A stretch of DNA of 64,000 nucleotides from Amphibalanus amphitrite (taxonomy: Eukaryota > Arthropoda > Thecostraca > Balanomorpha > Balanidae): contig NW_024881584.1 in NCBI RefSeq assembly GCF_019059575.1, forward strand, positions 399,501 to 463,500. The letters are read 5' to 3'. This document shows, one piece after another, positions 45,705 through 56,160 of the stretch. The translations under genes and the position numbers were made by a program. Under the pieces are notes generated by a model. It was given only the letters and a program-made list of their open reading frames with translations. It was not told the DNA's origin and searched no databases. Position 1 is the first letter of the stretch. Every line of letters starts with the position of its first letter.

Positions 45705-46896
45705 TTAAGCCGCGCCCCACTGGGGTCTGTGTATAACACGCCCTACTGGGGGGGGGGGGGGCTATTCATAGCCCCCCCTCCTAACTCCGAAACTACTGGG
45801 CCGATCGTCAAAATTCAAACGGCGTCTGATAGCCCCGGAAAAACTGTCGAACGAAACCTAATTTCATTGACCTCGAGGTCACTGATGACGTCACAGGTCA
45901 GGTCAAAGTAAAAATTATTAGCACTTTGGCTTGTTCACATTTTGGACTCTGGCCGCCGTCTTACAAGTCAGATCAGGCTCATTTTTGGTTTCCACACTCG
46001 TGAACAGATGCTCTAGATACCTTGAGGGTACCAAACTTGTACTTTGATTTTCAGGTCAGGGTCAGGTCATCACAGGTCACGAAAATATTATATCATGCGT
46101 CGGTCACGTGACACATGTTTTATGGTCCATTTAGGCCATAGATTTCGAATTTGATGTCGTCTGTGTCATTCAAGGTCATTTTGAGTCGAATTTAGCTTAG
46201 GTCAGGTCACTTTCAGGTCAAAAAAGGTCAAATTTTGAAGTTAAAATTTTTCAACAAAAAAGGTGTCTATTGGATGCAGTTTGAGCTCAGGAACACGATG
46301 GTGCCATTTATATTGGTGTACGATGTCAAATACGTACTGAAAAATTGATTTGAAAAATTAATAATTGTGAATTTTTTGCAATAATGCGTATAACTTGGTC
46401 ATTTTTGAAGATATTTAGCTAAAACTTGCTAGAGTTAGTCATAATCATGCGTTCTGTCACATATATTCCGGTTTTTTTCGAAAAGTCAAAAAAAAAATTG
46501 AAAAAAATATAAAAATATAAATTTTGAATATTATTATATAAAATTTTTCGCAATTTTCAAAATTTTGAAAATCCGAGATAGCAGTTTGATAGCGCGGTCA
46601 ATTCTGAGTCCTTTCATGCAAAGAAATTGGATCTAGCTTAAAAACTGAGCTCTTGGGAGCGATTGCCGTGGTTCAATGTTTTGCGTCGAAATCGGACGAA
46701 CATGACGTCACTCTGACGTCATTTCCGGCCGACCTATTGCAGCTACGAAGTTCAAATTTTGACACAAGGTGTCAAATTGATGCAGCCGAAGGTACTTAAA
46801 GTTTGGCGTTGATACGTCAAGCGGTTTGGAAGTTATTGCAGAAAAACGGGAGGGGGGGCTATAAATAGCCCCCCCCCCCAGTGGGGCGCGGGTTAA
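45705..46896 (-). mobile_element. GLT element, family I copy 1 (1.19 kb)
   Basis: TTAA 45705-45708 (shared with family E copy 2) and 46893-46896. D end left (CGCCC(C/T)ACTGG twice, 26 bp apart; loop CTATTCATAG), S end right (loop CTATAAATAG). Internal blocks: GACACATGTTTTATGG (46110) and the complement of AAAAACCGGAATATATGTG (46461). AGGTCA at 45893, 46055-46080 and 46200-46230. Confidence 0.91.
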
Positions 46897-47238
46897 TTAA
46901 GTGGGATTACATACGGATATGACGAGGTCGGGCAGTCACTGTTAGGTACAGGTCTCGCGGGTTTTAGCGGTAGGTTTTGCACCTAGAAAAATTTAGTGTA
47001 CTTCAGGCTATATCTTCGTCGTCTTAAGCTTTTAAGTGTTGAAGATGCGATCGACTTGTTGGGTAACAAGCCGGCCATGATCGTGTAAAATGGCTTCATC
47101 GTAGATCGATTAGTTTCTGAGATATAACCGGAAATGTAAAAGTGCAAAACCTACCGCTTAATCTCGCGAGACCTGTACCCCTGCCAGGCGCTGCCAGGTG
47201 GTGACACAGCGGCGCTCATAGCCACCGACCGAACCAGA
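46897..47238. other. No gene; inverted GTAGGTTTTGCAC words
   Basis: GCGGTAGGTTTTGCAC (46968-46983) and its complement GTGCAAAACCTACCGC (47143-47158), with TCTCGCGGG / TCTCGCGAGACC nearby, suggest a small palindromic remnant. CTGCCAGGCGCTGCCAGG lies at 47178. Confidence 0.45.
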
Positions 47239-47246
47239 CAGAGCAG

Positions 47247-47407
47247 CAGTGGCGGATCCAGGGGGGGGGGCAAAATGGGCATTTGCCCCTCCCAAACGGC
47301 ATAATTTTAACATTACGCCAATGGACGAGGCATGGAAAGAATCGATAAATTGTTATGGTTTGCCCCCCCCCCCCAAAAAAAAAAACTCTGAGCTGGATCC
47401 GCCACTG
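47247..47407. mobile_element. hAT MITE (161 bp), copy 2
   Basis: Ends CAGTGGCGGATCC and GGATCCGCCACTG. Perfect 8-bp duplication CAGAGCAG at 47239-47246 and 47408-47415. It contains G10/CAAAATGGGCATTTG/C4 and a C10/A10 stretch. Copy 1 is at 22123. Confidence 0.96.
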
Positions 47408-47415
47408 CAGAGCAG

Positions 47416-47715
47416 CGCCCCTCCACCGACCGAGACACGGCATCCCTCCATCGACCGACCACCGACCCAGGCACAGGCACGCTTCCACCGACCGAGACAC
47501 AGCACCCCTCCACCGACCGAGACACAGCGGCGCCCCTCCACCGACCGAGACACAGCACCCCTCCACCGACCGAGACACAGCACCCCTCCACCGACCGAGA
47601 CACAGCACCCCTCCACCGACCGAGACACAGCGGCGCCCCTCCACCGACCGAGACACAGCACCCCTCCACCGACCGACCGAGACACAGCGGCGCCCCTCCA
47701 CCGACCGACCTAGGC
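47416..47715. repeat. 25/28-bp minisatellite
   Basis: Units of CCCCTCCACCGACCGAGACA plus CAGCA or CAGCGGCG. About 10 units. Multiple open frames are artefacts. Confidence 0.94.
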
Positions 47716-48597
47716 ACGAAAACAAGGCGTTTCGTTGTAAGGAAAGCAATGGCATAAAACACTTAAATTGCAAAATCAATATGGGCTTTTAAAGTAGAAG
47801 CTTTCGACACCCTTGTTTCTCAGCGTTTTTGCTACTGCGCTCTGCTGAAAAGTGGATTCTATCAATATCCTCAGATTAAATTGAGCTTTATTGGAAAAGG
47901 CTTACCGGAAGTAGCTTAATGTAAAGGCAGGGATTGGTTTTTCGAGAGCCCACATTGATGAAATCTGAAGTGGCGTAACAAATCCAGGAAGGAAAGGACG
48001 AAAAGATTTAACAAAATGAAACCAGCCTGTAGCTGAGGGGACCGAATAAAGGCGGCAGCAGCTGTAGCCTGTCAAACAATGTGCGGCCTCTCTTCGTGTA
48101 AGTACTTACAAGTGATTATACATATAGAAGTTATAATTCTTGTAAGTGCAATACAAAATGACCATATCGTATCTGCAATCTGCACACCAAGAAATGCCTA
48201 CATTGTATGGTTTTGTTTTGTTGGGGTCCAACAAGACCTGTTCAGAGCCGGGAGAATAATAGGAAATAGGGGGGGGGGGGGCATTGGTCTGGGTGGGCAC
48301 CCTAGCCACCCGTCGGGGCTGAGCCCATCCAGTGGACAGGCCACCCAGCCCCTGACACTGGACCCGGCTATGGGCCTGCTCCTGGGGTGGAGCAGTATCG
48401 GGATAAAGTTACCCGTCCAGCCCGAAACAGGGGGTGGAGGCTTGGAGGAGAGGCAGCTGACTATTCTGAAGATGGAAACGACGGAACGGAGCAAGAAAGC
48501 ATTTTTGTTAGCACATGCATACTGAAACTACATAAGTAGGGAGACTGTGGAGAAGTGAGCCATTGTTCGTAAGTACCTATGTATGTACATGAACTTT
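47716..48597. other. No gene recognised
   Basis: Unique sequence. 48265-48430 is GC-rich (G13 run at 48269). A plus-strand frame at 48079-48525 shows no known family. Confidence 0.35.
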
Positions 48598-48660
48598 AAA
48601 TCCACGCCCCGCATGGGGGGGGGCAATCTGCCCCTTCCCTCTTCCGTGTTCCGCCAATCG
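48598..48660. mobile_element. GLT S-end remnant
   Basis: CCACGCCCCGCATGGGGGGG, loop CAATCTG and a C run, followed by CCGTGTTCCGCCAAT, parallel the family D left end (GCGCCCCGCTGGG, loop CAGAATCTG, GTTTTTCGCCAATAAC). Only the end survives. Confidence 0.55.
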
Positions 48661-48738
48661 TGTGCGTGTCAAACAGCGTTTCATATAACAGCGAGTTAAA
48701 AACAGCGACAGATAACAGGGCCGCCGCCGGAGGCTCAC

Positions 48739-48994
48739 CTGTGACGAGGGCGACCAGCGATGTGATGAAGGCGGCCAGCACGGCGCCGGCACCGCTGACC
48801 TCTACCACCACGTGGCTGGTGATCAGCAGGCAGCCCAGCGCGGCGACGGGCGCCGCGCCGGCGGCCAGCGCGGCGGCGGCCGCGGGCCAGCCGCCGGGCC
48901 GGCGGGCGCCGCCGGGGGGCGCCGGCCGCCGCCGCGCCGCCGCAGCCGCCAGCCGGCGCAGCGCCGAGGGCGCCGCGGGCAGCAATGACGCCAT
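48739..48994 (-). CDS. Candidate first coding exon of a host membrane protein, possibly SLC7/CAT-type amino-acid transporter
   Basis: The minus-strand ATG at 48994 has a good context (GGCCATGG) and an in-frame TAG two codons upstream. The 85 codons begin with an Ala/Arg/Pro-rich tail and reach hydrophobic sequence (GCLLITSHVVVEVSGAGAVL then AAFITSLVALVT). The exon ends GTCACAG with GTGAGC following, a strong 5' splice site, in phase 1. The hydrophobic part resembles the first helices of SLC7 cationic amino-acid transporters (GxGxYVxxGxxAxxxAGPAVxxSFxxAAxxSxxxG), but the glycine pattern is only partly kept. No later exon is seen in the window. Weakly supported; it could be compositional. Confidence 0.4.
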
Positions 48995-49049
48995 GGCCGG
49001 CTACATCACGGCCGCGCCGCCGGCGAGCACCAGTCAGAACCGCAGCCGG

Positions 49050-49385
49050 CGGCGGAGCCTGCGGCGGCAGAGAGCGCCGGTCAGAACCACAGCCGGCGGC
49101 AGAGAGCGCCGGTCAGAACCACAGCCGGCGGCAGAGAGCGCCGGTCAGAACCACAGCCGGCGGCAGAGAGCGCCGGTCAGAACCACAGCCGGCGGCAGAG
49201 AGCGCCGGTCAGAACCACAGCCGGCGGCAGAGAGCGCCGGTCAGAACCACAGCCGGCGGCAGAGAGCGCCGGTCAGAACCACAGCCGGCGGCAGAGAGCG
49301 CCGGTCAGAACCACAGCCGGCGGCAGAGAGCGCCGGTCAGAACCACAGCCGGCGGCAGAGAGCGCCGGTCAGAAACACAGCCCAC
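49050..49385. repeat. 32-bp minisatellite
   Basis: About 10 units of CAGAACCACAGCCGGCGGCA plus GAGAGCGCCGGT. Because 32 is not a multiple of 3, each frame gives a 32-residue superrepeat; not a gene. Confidence 0.97.
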
Positions 49386-49839
49386 TCTACTCTGCTCTAC
49401 ATACCTAAGCTTAGGTAAAACGTAGGTACGGTAAAACTGGCCTTAGCTAAGGCCATTTTACCGTCGGGGTGCCTACTTCCACCGACGGTTAGATATATCC
49501 AGCGGGGCGCTGCTGGGTTCTGTGCGGGCGTTTTCCGACCGCGGCAGCTATCTCGAGTGGGCGCCGTCCGGTTCTATGGGTGAAGGCGTTCCGTGGCGAA
49601 TCACGGCTCGTTTCGACTGCCGCGGCCGGCCGAACGGTCCTGAAAGGCCGGCCGGTCGGCACCGTCACATCGGCCCCTGATAAGGCTGCGCAGAGCAGGG
49701 CAGCGGGGGGGGGGGGGGTGCCCGTTCCAGCGGCGACGTGCGCCGACTGCCGCCGCACGACCGGACCGACCCAGACCTCGACCCGCGGTCCGGTCTGGGC
49801 GTCTGTGTGGACAGTGGACACCCAGTCACCGTCCGGCCG
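49386..49839. other. No gene; inverted CTAAGCTTAGGTA-type words and GC-rich sequence
   Basis: GGTAAAACTGGCCTTAGCTA with AAGGCCATTTTACC (49428-49461) forms an inverted repeat. 49500-49840 is GC-rich with a G14 run near 49707. Confidence 0.4.
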
Positions 49840-50062
49840 CCGGCCAGCGGCCAGCCACCGCCCGGCCACCGACCAGCCACCGTCAGGCCACCGTCCGGCC
49901 ACCGACCACCCAACGTCCGGTCACCGTCCACCCACCGTCCGGCCACCGCCCACCGTCCATCCACCGTCCGGCCACCGACCAGTCACCGTCCGGCCACCGA
50001 CCAGCCACCGTCCGGCCACCGTCCGGCCACCGGCCACCGTCCGGCCACCGTCTGGCCGTCGT
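49840..50062. repeat. Short CCACCGTCCGG-type tandem repeat, cluster 1
   Basis: Irregular units of 10-12 bp built from CACCGTCCGGC and CACCGACCAGC. A second cluster with the same word lies at 50880-50990. Confidence 0.9.
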
Positions 50063-50879
50063 CCCCACTGAAAACAATTTAACCCAAGGCCGGCGAGTAA
50101 GCCGGTGTTTCGCGAGTACCCCTATCCGCAACCATCTTTAACCACTCTCCCAAGAGTCAATTTAGGACATTACACTTCGCAATTCACTCTGGAAAGTAGT
50201 AACCCTCCACGACTATTCGCGCTCCAGTGGCTCGCGACCCCTCCATCGAAAGGTATTCATTGACGCCTACCTGGCAGACGCGCCCCACAAACCCGTAAGA
50301 GAGGGGTTACCCTCCACGCTTACTCTTCGCCGACCAAGTCACGAGGGCGCAAAAAAAAAAACTCCCACGCTTGTCTATTTTTGAGAAAAGATATCTATAA
50401 AATGACTCACACCCAGAAAACATGGGTGAGAAAGTTTTATGACCATATCACCAGCAGTCATGCAGACCACCCGAAAACATGGAAGAGGTGTCGCCACTGC
50501 TTTCGTGACCTATATAAGAAATAAAATGGTTTCACTTGACAGTTTCGGGAGAAAAAGCGTTGCCAATCGTCCCGTGATAAATAATTGCACAGGTTTAAAG
50601 ATTCGCCCTAACAATTGTACTTTCGCCCCACTTGAAAACCGCCAAACAATGTGCCAATATATCATTGGTGCAAAAAAGCTAAAAAATTGTTGTAATTCAA
50701 AACTGTATGAGACAGCGCCATCTAGTTGTGGTGGTTGAGCCTTCACAATTTACCAGTAGATCCAACTCCTTCAGGAAAGGTTATGTTAAGGTTCGCCATC
50801 CACGGATACGCTTATACGATATCTCGAGTATTTCCAACTCTTTCAGACTCGACTATGCCAAAGACTCGACACCCGCGGG
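50063..50879. other. No gene recognised
   Basis: Unique sequence between two clusters of the same short repeat. Contains a poly-A run at 50351. Frames at 50439-50738 are unrecognised. Confidence 0.35.
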
Positions 50880-50992
50880 GACCGTCCAGCCACCGTCCGG
50901 CCACCGTCCGGCCACCGTCTGGCCACCGTCTGGCCACCACCCACCGACCAGCCACCGCGCCGTCCAGCCACCGTCCGGCCACCGCTCAGCCT
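50880..50992. repeat. Short CCACCGTCCGG-type tandem repeat, cluster 2
   Basis: Same word as 49840-50062 (CCGTCCGGCCACCGTC). Confidence 0.88.
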
Positions 50993-51840
50993 TTCATGTG
51001 ACTGGCTCATGCATGTAGTGCTAGGGTGACCGGTTTTGCAAAAAGTTTCGAAAAGTTTTGCTCCCCAGGTCTAATCTAACGTATTTGGGGGTGCTGATCA
51101 CGAATCCGGCGGAAAAAATATAAAATTCGAATTTTTTTTGACCGCCCCGGCTCTTTGAATATTTCCGGTTTTCTCAATTTTTGCATGTTTTTGAATAATA
51201 TGATGAATGTAATGAAAAAATATTAACAATGTATCGCTAAATGCATGTACCAGTCGATTCGGCATACAGCGGCGTCGAAATCGGCAGGCGGCCTGCTTCA
51301 CCGGCCTCGCAGGAAAGCATAAGGCTCGGAAGGTTTGCGTTAGTTACCCGATTCTCTCCATAGATGGCGCTGGCGTAGCCGCCCGCCGGCCGGTCGTTGC
51401 CGTGCCGTTTACAGCCCCGGCGGTCACTTGCGACCGTCGTGGTCGTTATGCTACGTCTATCAAAGCACGACAGAAATGTTCACTTCATTTTTATGTTACT
51501 TCAGACATATTTTAGACCTAATGTTGAATTGGATAAATGACTATCGTGAATTGGCGAAATAGTCGAGTGCGCTCGGGAGCCATTTACAATAGCGAGGAAC
51601 GTAGGTGGATTGATCTGAGTAACATATGACACTGCGTTCACTGTTGATATGAAGTTTATTCACACTATGTAGCATGAAGTCGGGTGACATGAGAACAAAG
51701 TGACTAACATACCTTGTGTACGACACATGGATGAAGCTAATGCTACTTTTTCATTTTGTTTCGGTAGGCCCGTTTGTTCAGAGCCTAGCCGTCCTGTCGG
51801 TCTGCGCCTGTTACAGCTGTGATTGATTCGGTGGTCAGCT

Positions 51841-52163
51841 TTACAGCCCTCTCGGTGGATTGGGTATGGCAGGGGACCCCCGTTTTGGAGTCTGTAGAAA
51901 GTCGCGCAACTCATCCTCGCTCATGTGTCGTACACAAGGGGGCTCAATGTCTCGGCCCTCGTCAACCGCTCGCTGCACGTTAACCAGTTCCATATAGTTG
52001 TTCGCTTGAACGTTAATTTCCGGCAGCCGGAAGTGCCGAATGGGCTGCTGCTGTGGCGGTGGGGGTGGCAGCTTTGGCGGCGGTCGTGGCGGCGGTGCCG
52101 GCGGTGGTGGTGGTGGTGGTGGCGGTGATGGCCGCCGCCGTTGCAGACGCCGCTGCTGCTGTT

Positions 52164-52194
<31 letters not shown>

Positions 52195-52297
52195 TGGTGG
52201 TGGCGATGGCCGCCGCCTCTGTCGCCGCTGCGCTTCTGCTGTGGCGGGGGCGGGAACGGCGGCTGCTCCAATCGCTGCCTTTTTTGACGAATGCTCT
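51841..52297 (-). CDS. Proline-rich protein with conserved-looking C-terminus, left palindrome arm
   Basis: The minus-strand frame crosses a (GGC/GGT)n / poly-Pro stretch and ends with a balanced segment of about 60 residues containing LPEINVQANNYMELVNVQRA, EPPCVRHMSEDELRDFLQ and SPAIPNPP before the stop. The same segment is encoded in the right arm. Family not recognised. The stretch beyond the arm centre is palindromic read-through. It may be an exon captured by the foldback element. Confidence 0.4.
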
Positions 52298-52332
52298 GGA
52301 TTAATAATCCAAGACGAATGGATTAATAATCC

Positions 52333-52435
52333 AGAGCATTCATCAAAAAAGGCAGCGACAGGAGCAGCCGCCGTTCCCGCCCCCGCCACAGCAGAAGCGC
52401 AGCGGCGACAGAGGCGGCGGCCATCGCCACCACCA

Positions 52436-52466
<31 letters not shown>

Positions 52467-52792
52467 AACAGCAGCAGCGGCGTCTGCAACGGCGGCGGCG
52501 GCCATCACCGCCACCACCACCACCACCACCGCCGGCACCGCCGCCACGACCGCCGCCAAAGCTGCCACCCCCACCGCCACAGCAGCAGCCCATTCGACAC
52601 TTCCGGCTGCCGGAAATTAACGTTCAAGCGAACAACTATATGGAACTGGTTAACGTGCAGCGAGCGGTTGACGAGGGCCGAGACATTGAGCCCCCTTGTG
52701 TACGACACATGAGCGAGGATGAGTTGCGCGACTTTCTACAGACTCCAAAACGGGGGTCCCCTGCCATACCCAATCCACCGAAAGGGCTGTAA
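52333..52792 (+). CDS. Proline-rich protein with conserved-looking C-terminus, right palindrome arm
   Basis: Mirror copy of the left-arm frame with near-identical C-terminus (one R to K change in NPPKGL), stop at 52790-52792 and AATAAA at 52855-52860; the left arm has AACAAA instead. Mutations that keep this frame open in both arms would suggest function or a young duplication. No start codon can be assigned because the frame runs through the palindrome centre. Confidence 0.4.
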
Positions 52793-53611
52793 AGCTGACC
52801 ACCGAATCAATCACAGCTGTAACAGGCGCAGACCGACAGGACGGCTACGCTCTGAATAAACGGGCCTACCGAAACAAAATGAAAAAGTAGCATTAGCTTC
52901 ATCCATGTGTCGTACACAAGGTATGTTAGTCACTTTGTTCTCATGTCACCCGACTACATGCTACATAGTGTGAATAAACTTCATATCAACAGTGAACGCA
53001 GTGTCATATATTACTCAGATCAATCCACCTACGTTCCTCGCTATTGTAAATGGCTTCCGAGCGCACTCCACTATTTCGCCAATTCACGATAGTCATTTAT
53101 CCAATACAACATTAGGTCTAAAATATGTCTGAAGTAACACAAAAATGAAGTGAACATTTCTGTCGTGCTTTGATAGACGTAGCATAACGACCACGACGGT
53201 CGCAAGTGACCGCCGGGGCTGTGAACGGCACGGCAACGACCGGCCGGCGGGCGGCTACGCCAGCGCCATCTATGGAGAGAATCGGGTAACTAACGCAAAC
53301 CTTCCGAGCCTTATGCTTTCCTGCGAGGCCGGTGAAGCAGGCCGCCTGCCGATTTCGACGCCGCTGTATGCCGAATCGACTGGTACATGCATTTAGCGAT
53401 ACATTGTTAATATTTTTTCATTACATTCATCATATTATTCAAAAACATGCAAAAATTGAGAAAACCGGAAATATTCAAAGAGCCGGGGCGGTCAAAAAAA
53501 ATTCGAATTTTATATCTTTTCCGCCGGATTCGTGATCAGCACCCCCGAATACGATAGATTAGACCTGGGGAGCAAAACTTTTCGAAACTTTTTGCAAAAC
53601 CGGTCACCCTA

Positions 53612-54266
53612 AATTGTAGTGCTCACTGAATATACCTACATAATCTGATTACAATGTGTTTTATCACCCCTGATTGACTACGTTCACTACTCACATCTGG
53701 TTGTAATGAGTCACATGTTCGTAGCCTTCGTCCTTCTCAGTGCCTGTGAATTGTGATCGTCCTCAACAGCGCCTCGGCTGGGCCCTGAACTCGTTGGCCG
53801 CTGTACGGCGGAGCACTGCCGGGAGTGTCATTCTGCCGTGAGACGGGGGCTGTCGTCGGCCCGGTGCCGTGCTCTGCTCACCCCTCCCCTCATTTGTCCA
53901 GTGTCCGCGCCCGACTGATTGGATGAGCGATCGCTGTAATTAAGAATAAGCGCCTGAATCGGAGCGGCACGCGCAGACAGTCTGATGGATTAGGTGGTCA
54001 CCTGACACGCAGGCGGCGGGAGGGGCCGTCCGGCGCCAATGAGGCTGTTGAATACTGGCACGATTATATCGGCCCTCAGTCGAGCTGCATGATTATAAGT
54101 CGCACAGGCTCTTGGCCCAGCCAATGGTGTATACAACAACATTAAAAGCTTCTTTTGTCGCCGAAGGAAGATCGACGAGGGAAGAACACATGAATACATC
54201 ATGGGCGTGCACTATTTCTATAAAATGACAGGGTTCATTCAGTACCAGGACTTTTTGAAAATACTT
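53612..54266. other. No gene recognised
   Basis: Unique sequence with a GC-rich part at 53760-53900. No repeat or supported frame. Confidence 0.35.
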
Positions 54267-54806
54267 TTAACCCTATTCCTGGCGGGCTCCGCCGGGACAA
54301 GAAACTGGCGGGGGGGGGGGCCGATTCGGCCCCCCCTGAGATCTCGAGAACGAAGCAAGATAGCGACAAGCGGCAAACGGCATCGGATACGCACGGTCAA
54401 GATCTACAATTTTTACTAAGGTCATTTTCAGGTCAGGTCAAAGATGACGTCACAGGGGTCGAAAAAGTCAAAATGGACCTGACCTGACCTTAGGTCACCG
54501 ATATCAAAATTCCGAGATAAACAAATTGCACATACTGGTACCCTAACTAAAGCCTGAAGAGAAGAAATTGATCGGTCAAAAACTCTAGCTCTGGCGTGAT
54601 TGCAAACTTTTCTGAGGTAGGGTCACCAAACCGCCTCTGGTGACCTGACCTGAGGTCAGATCAACTCAAAATTTTCAGACATGTTGCGTAGAAGCCTTCT
54701 AGGAAAAGTCAGAAAATTTGAGCTTCCTAGCTCAACGCGTTTGGGAGAAATAACCAAAAAACCTCAGGGGGGGCTCCTGAGGCCCCCCCGCCAGGAATAG
54801 GGTTAA
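54267..54806 (-). mobile_element. GLT element, family G (0.54 kb, shortened)
   Basis: TTAA 54267-54270 and 54803-54806. D end left (CTGGCGGG twice, 26 bp apart; loop CCGATTCGG). S end right (loop CTCCTGAGG). The interior resembles family E (GATACGCACGG, GATGACGTCACAGGGGTC, TGACCTTAGGTCACCGATAT). Less than half the usual length. Confidence 0.9.
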
Positions 54807-55750
54807 CCCTAGAACGCCTAGGGGGGGTTGTATCAACCCCCCCCCCTGAGTTTTTTTCGAAGTGCACGCTAAACGGCTTGTCGTAGCGGGCTGAAATTTT
54901 CAATACCCTCTGGGGCAACCTTTGCGCATCTTTTGCCGAAAAAAAATTCATCGGGTCATGTCAGGTCACGGAGTTATGACGTCATAAGAGGTACAGCCTC
55001 CGGCCGACAGTTACCAAACGTGTGCGCCGAATCCCTAGGTTTTCTGCCGGTGATACCCACATTGTTTGATGGATCATGATGAAACTTCCCATGCATGTTG
55101 GTGCAAGCATTGGCTATCGTGTGGTGCAAGAAAATTGACCGGGTCAGGTCAGGTCACGGAGCTATGACGTCACAAGAGGAACAGCGTCCGGTACTATTTT
55201 TGAAAAGCACCCGAACCACTATTTTGCTAATTCTTGTCACCTCAATGGGAATATGCAGCAATATTAGCTTCTACAGGGAGCAAATGGACCTCCCAAATCA
55301 AAAAATACAATCAGATTTCAAAAATTTAAATTTTGATTTTTCGAATTTCTGCCGCCGACTGTGACCTTGCCGACTTCCGGCGCTCCCAAAGCGCCATTTT
55401 TAGAGCTAGGGAAACGAAATACATACCAAACGATAGAGAATTGATCAAGAAACACGATAGTGAAGGTTTCAAGTCGATATCTCCCACCGTTTTGTCGCAA
55501 TCACCGCGGAAAGTTGAAAAAGTTTGATTTTTTTCGGAAAATTTGACCTTTGACCGGTCATAAGTAGGTCAAATGTTGACCTAGGACCAAAAAATATACC
55601 ACCAATCGCGAGATCTCGTTGAGAGCAATCCGTTGGTTTTTTCCGCTAAGCTCTACGACCTTCCGTTTCGAAACGCCAGGGGGGGGGGTCGTAACAACCC
55701 CCCCCTGGTCGTTCGTGTTATGAGAAATGGCCTGGTCGTGCGAGGGTTAA
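54803..55750 (+). mobile_element. GLT element, family H (0.95 kb)
   Basis: The S end at the shared TTAA reads CCCTAGAACGCCTAGGGG, close to the canonical piggyBac terminus CCCTAGAA, with loop TTGTATCAA. D end right (ACGACCAGG twice, 27 bp apart; loop TCGTAACAA), TTAA 55747-55750. CAGGTCACGGAG(C/T)TATGACGTCA occurs twice inside (54962, 55148). No ORF. Confidence 0.9.
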
Positions 55751-56160
55751 GATACCCATCTAAAAATCAGAGATTTGCAGTTCAATCTTTCAAGAGCTGC
55801 CAACAGCTCATATAACATCTTCGACATGTCTGCTCTCAACTGTGCCATTTTACACGGTATTTAAACAAAAATATCTGCTTGGATCAGGAAGTACAAGAGA
55901 GAAACATTCACTAACGCCTAGACATCTAAAATACCTAATACGGTATGTACATGACTTTATCAGCATATGTACACTTGGACCTGCTTATGGCATACATGCA
56001 AAATGAGAGGTGGGTTTTTGATTGTTGTTGTAAGCTGCTAAATCTGCGTAGGCCCGACCCATACCGAGCACTGGGTCATTGGGCATTACCGGACACCGCT
56101 TGTCCCGCTCAACGGACTTCAACTGGCTGCGGCTACTGACCCCAACCGCCGACCAGCCCC
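55751..56160. other. No gene recognised
   Basis: Unique AT-rich sequence. It ends in GACCAGCCCC (56151-56160), a 10-mer that recurs at 57148-57157 beyond the next element. Confidence 0.4.

Larger units (their letters stand above)
40295..45708 (-). mobile_element. GLT element, family E copy 2, split by two GLT elements
   Basis: 40295-40451 matches family E copy 1 from the ATATCATTCGATG block to AGCAAAA, and 45267-45708 continues from GGTAGTCA to the S end and TTAA 45705-45708. In copy 1 the junction reads CTCAAGGTAG, a one-base-off empty TTAA site. Its D end lies outside the surviving sequence. It lacks the hAT MITE of copy 1. Confidence 0.85.
51022..53611. mobile_element. 2.59-kb near-perfect palindrome (foldback element with hAT-like ends)
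   Basis: Both arms of about 1.29 kb start TAGGGTGACCGGTTTTGC (51022) and end as its complement (53611). The arms meet at GGATTAATAATCC (52298-52310 and 52320-52332) with a 9-bp spacer. Scattered differences exist between arms (for example AATCTAACGTATT versus AATCTATCGTATT near the ends). TGTAGTGC precedes the left end and recurs three bases beyond the right end. TAGGGTGACC is a common hAT start. An assembly fold-back must be excluded, but arm divergence argues against a simple read artefact. Confidence 0.85.

Noticed and set aside
48660-49425. Plus-strand proteins of 146-252 residues
   Set aside because: 32-bp minisatellite and the antisense of the candidate exon.
50063-50879. Possible rRNA or structured RNA gene
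   Set aside because: No recognisable conserved rRNA core or tRNA boxes found by eye.
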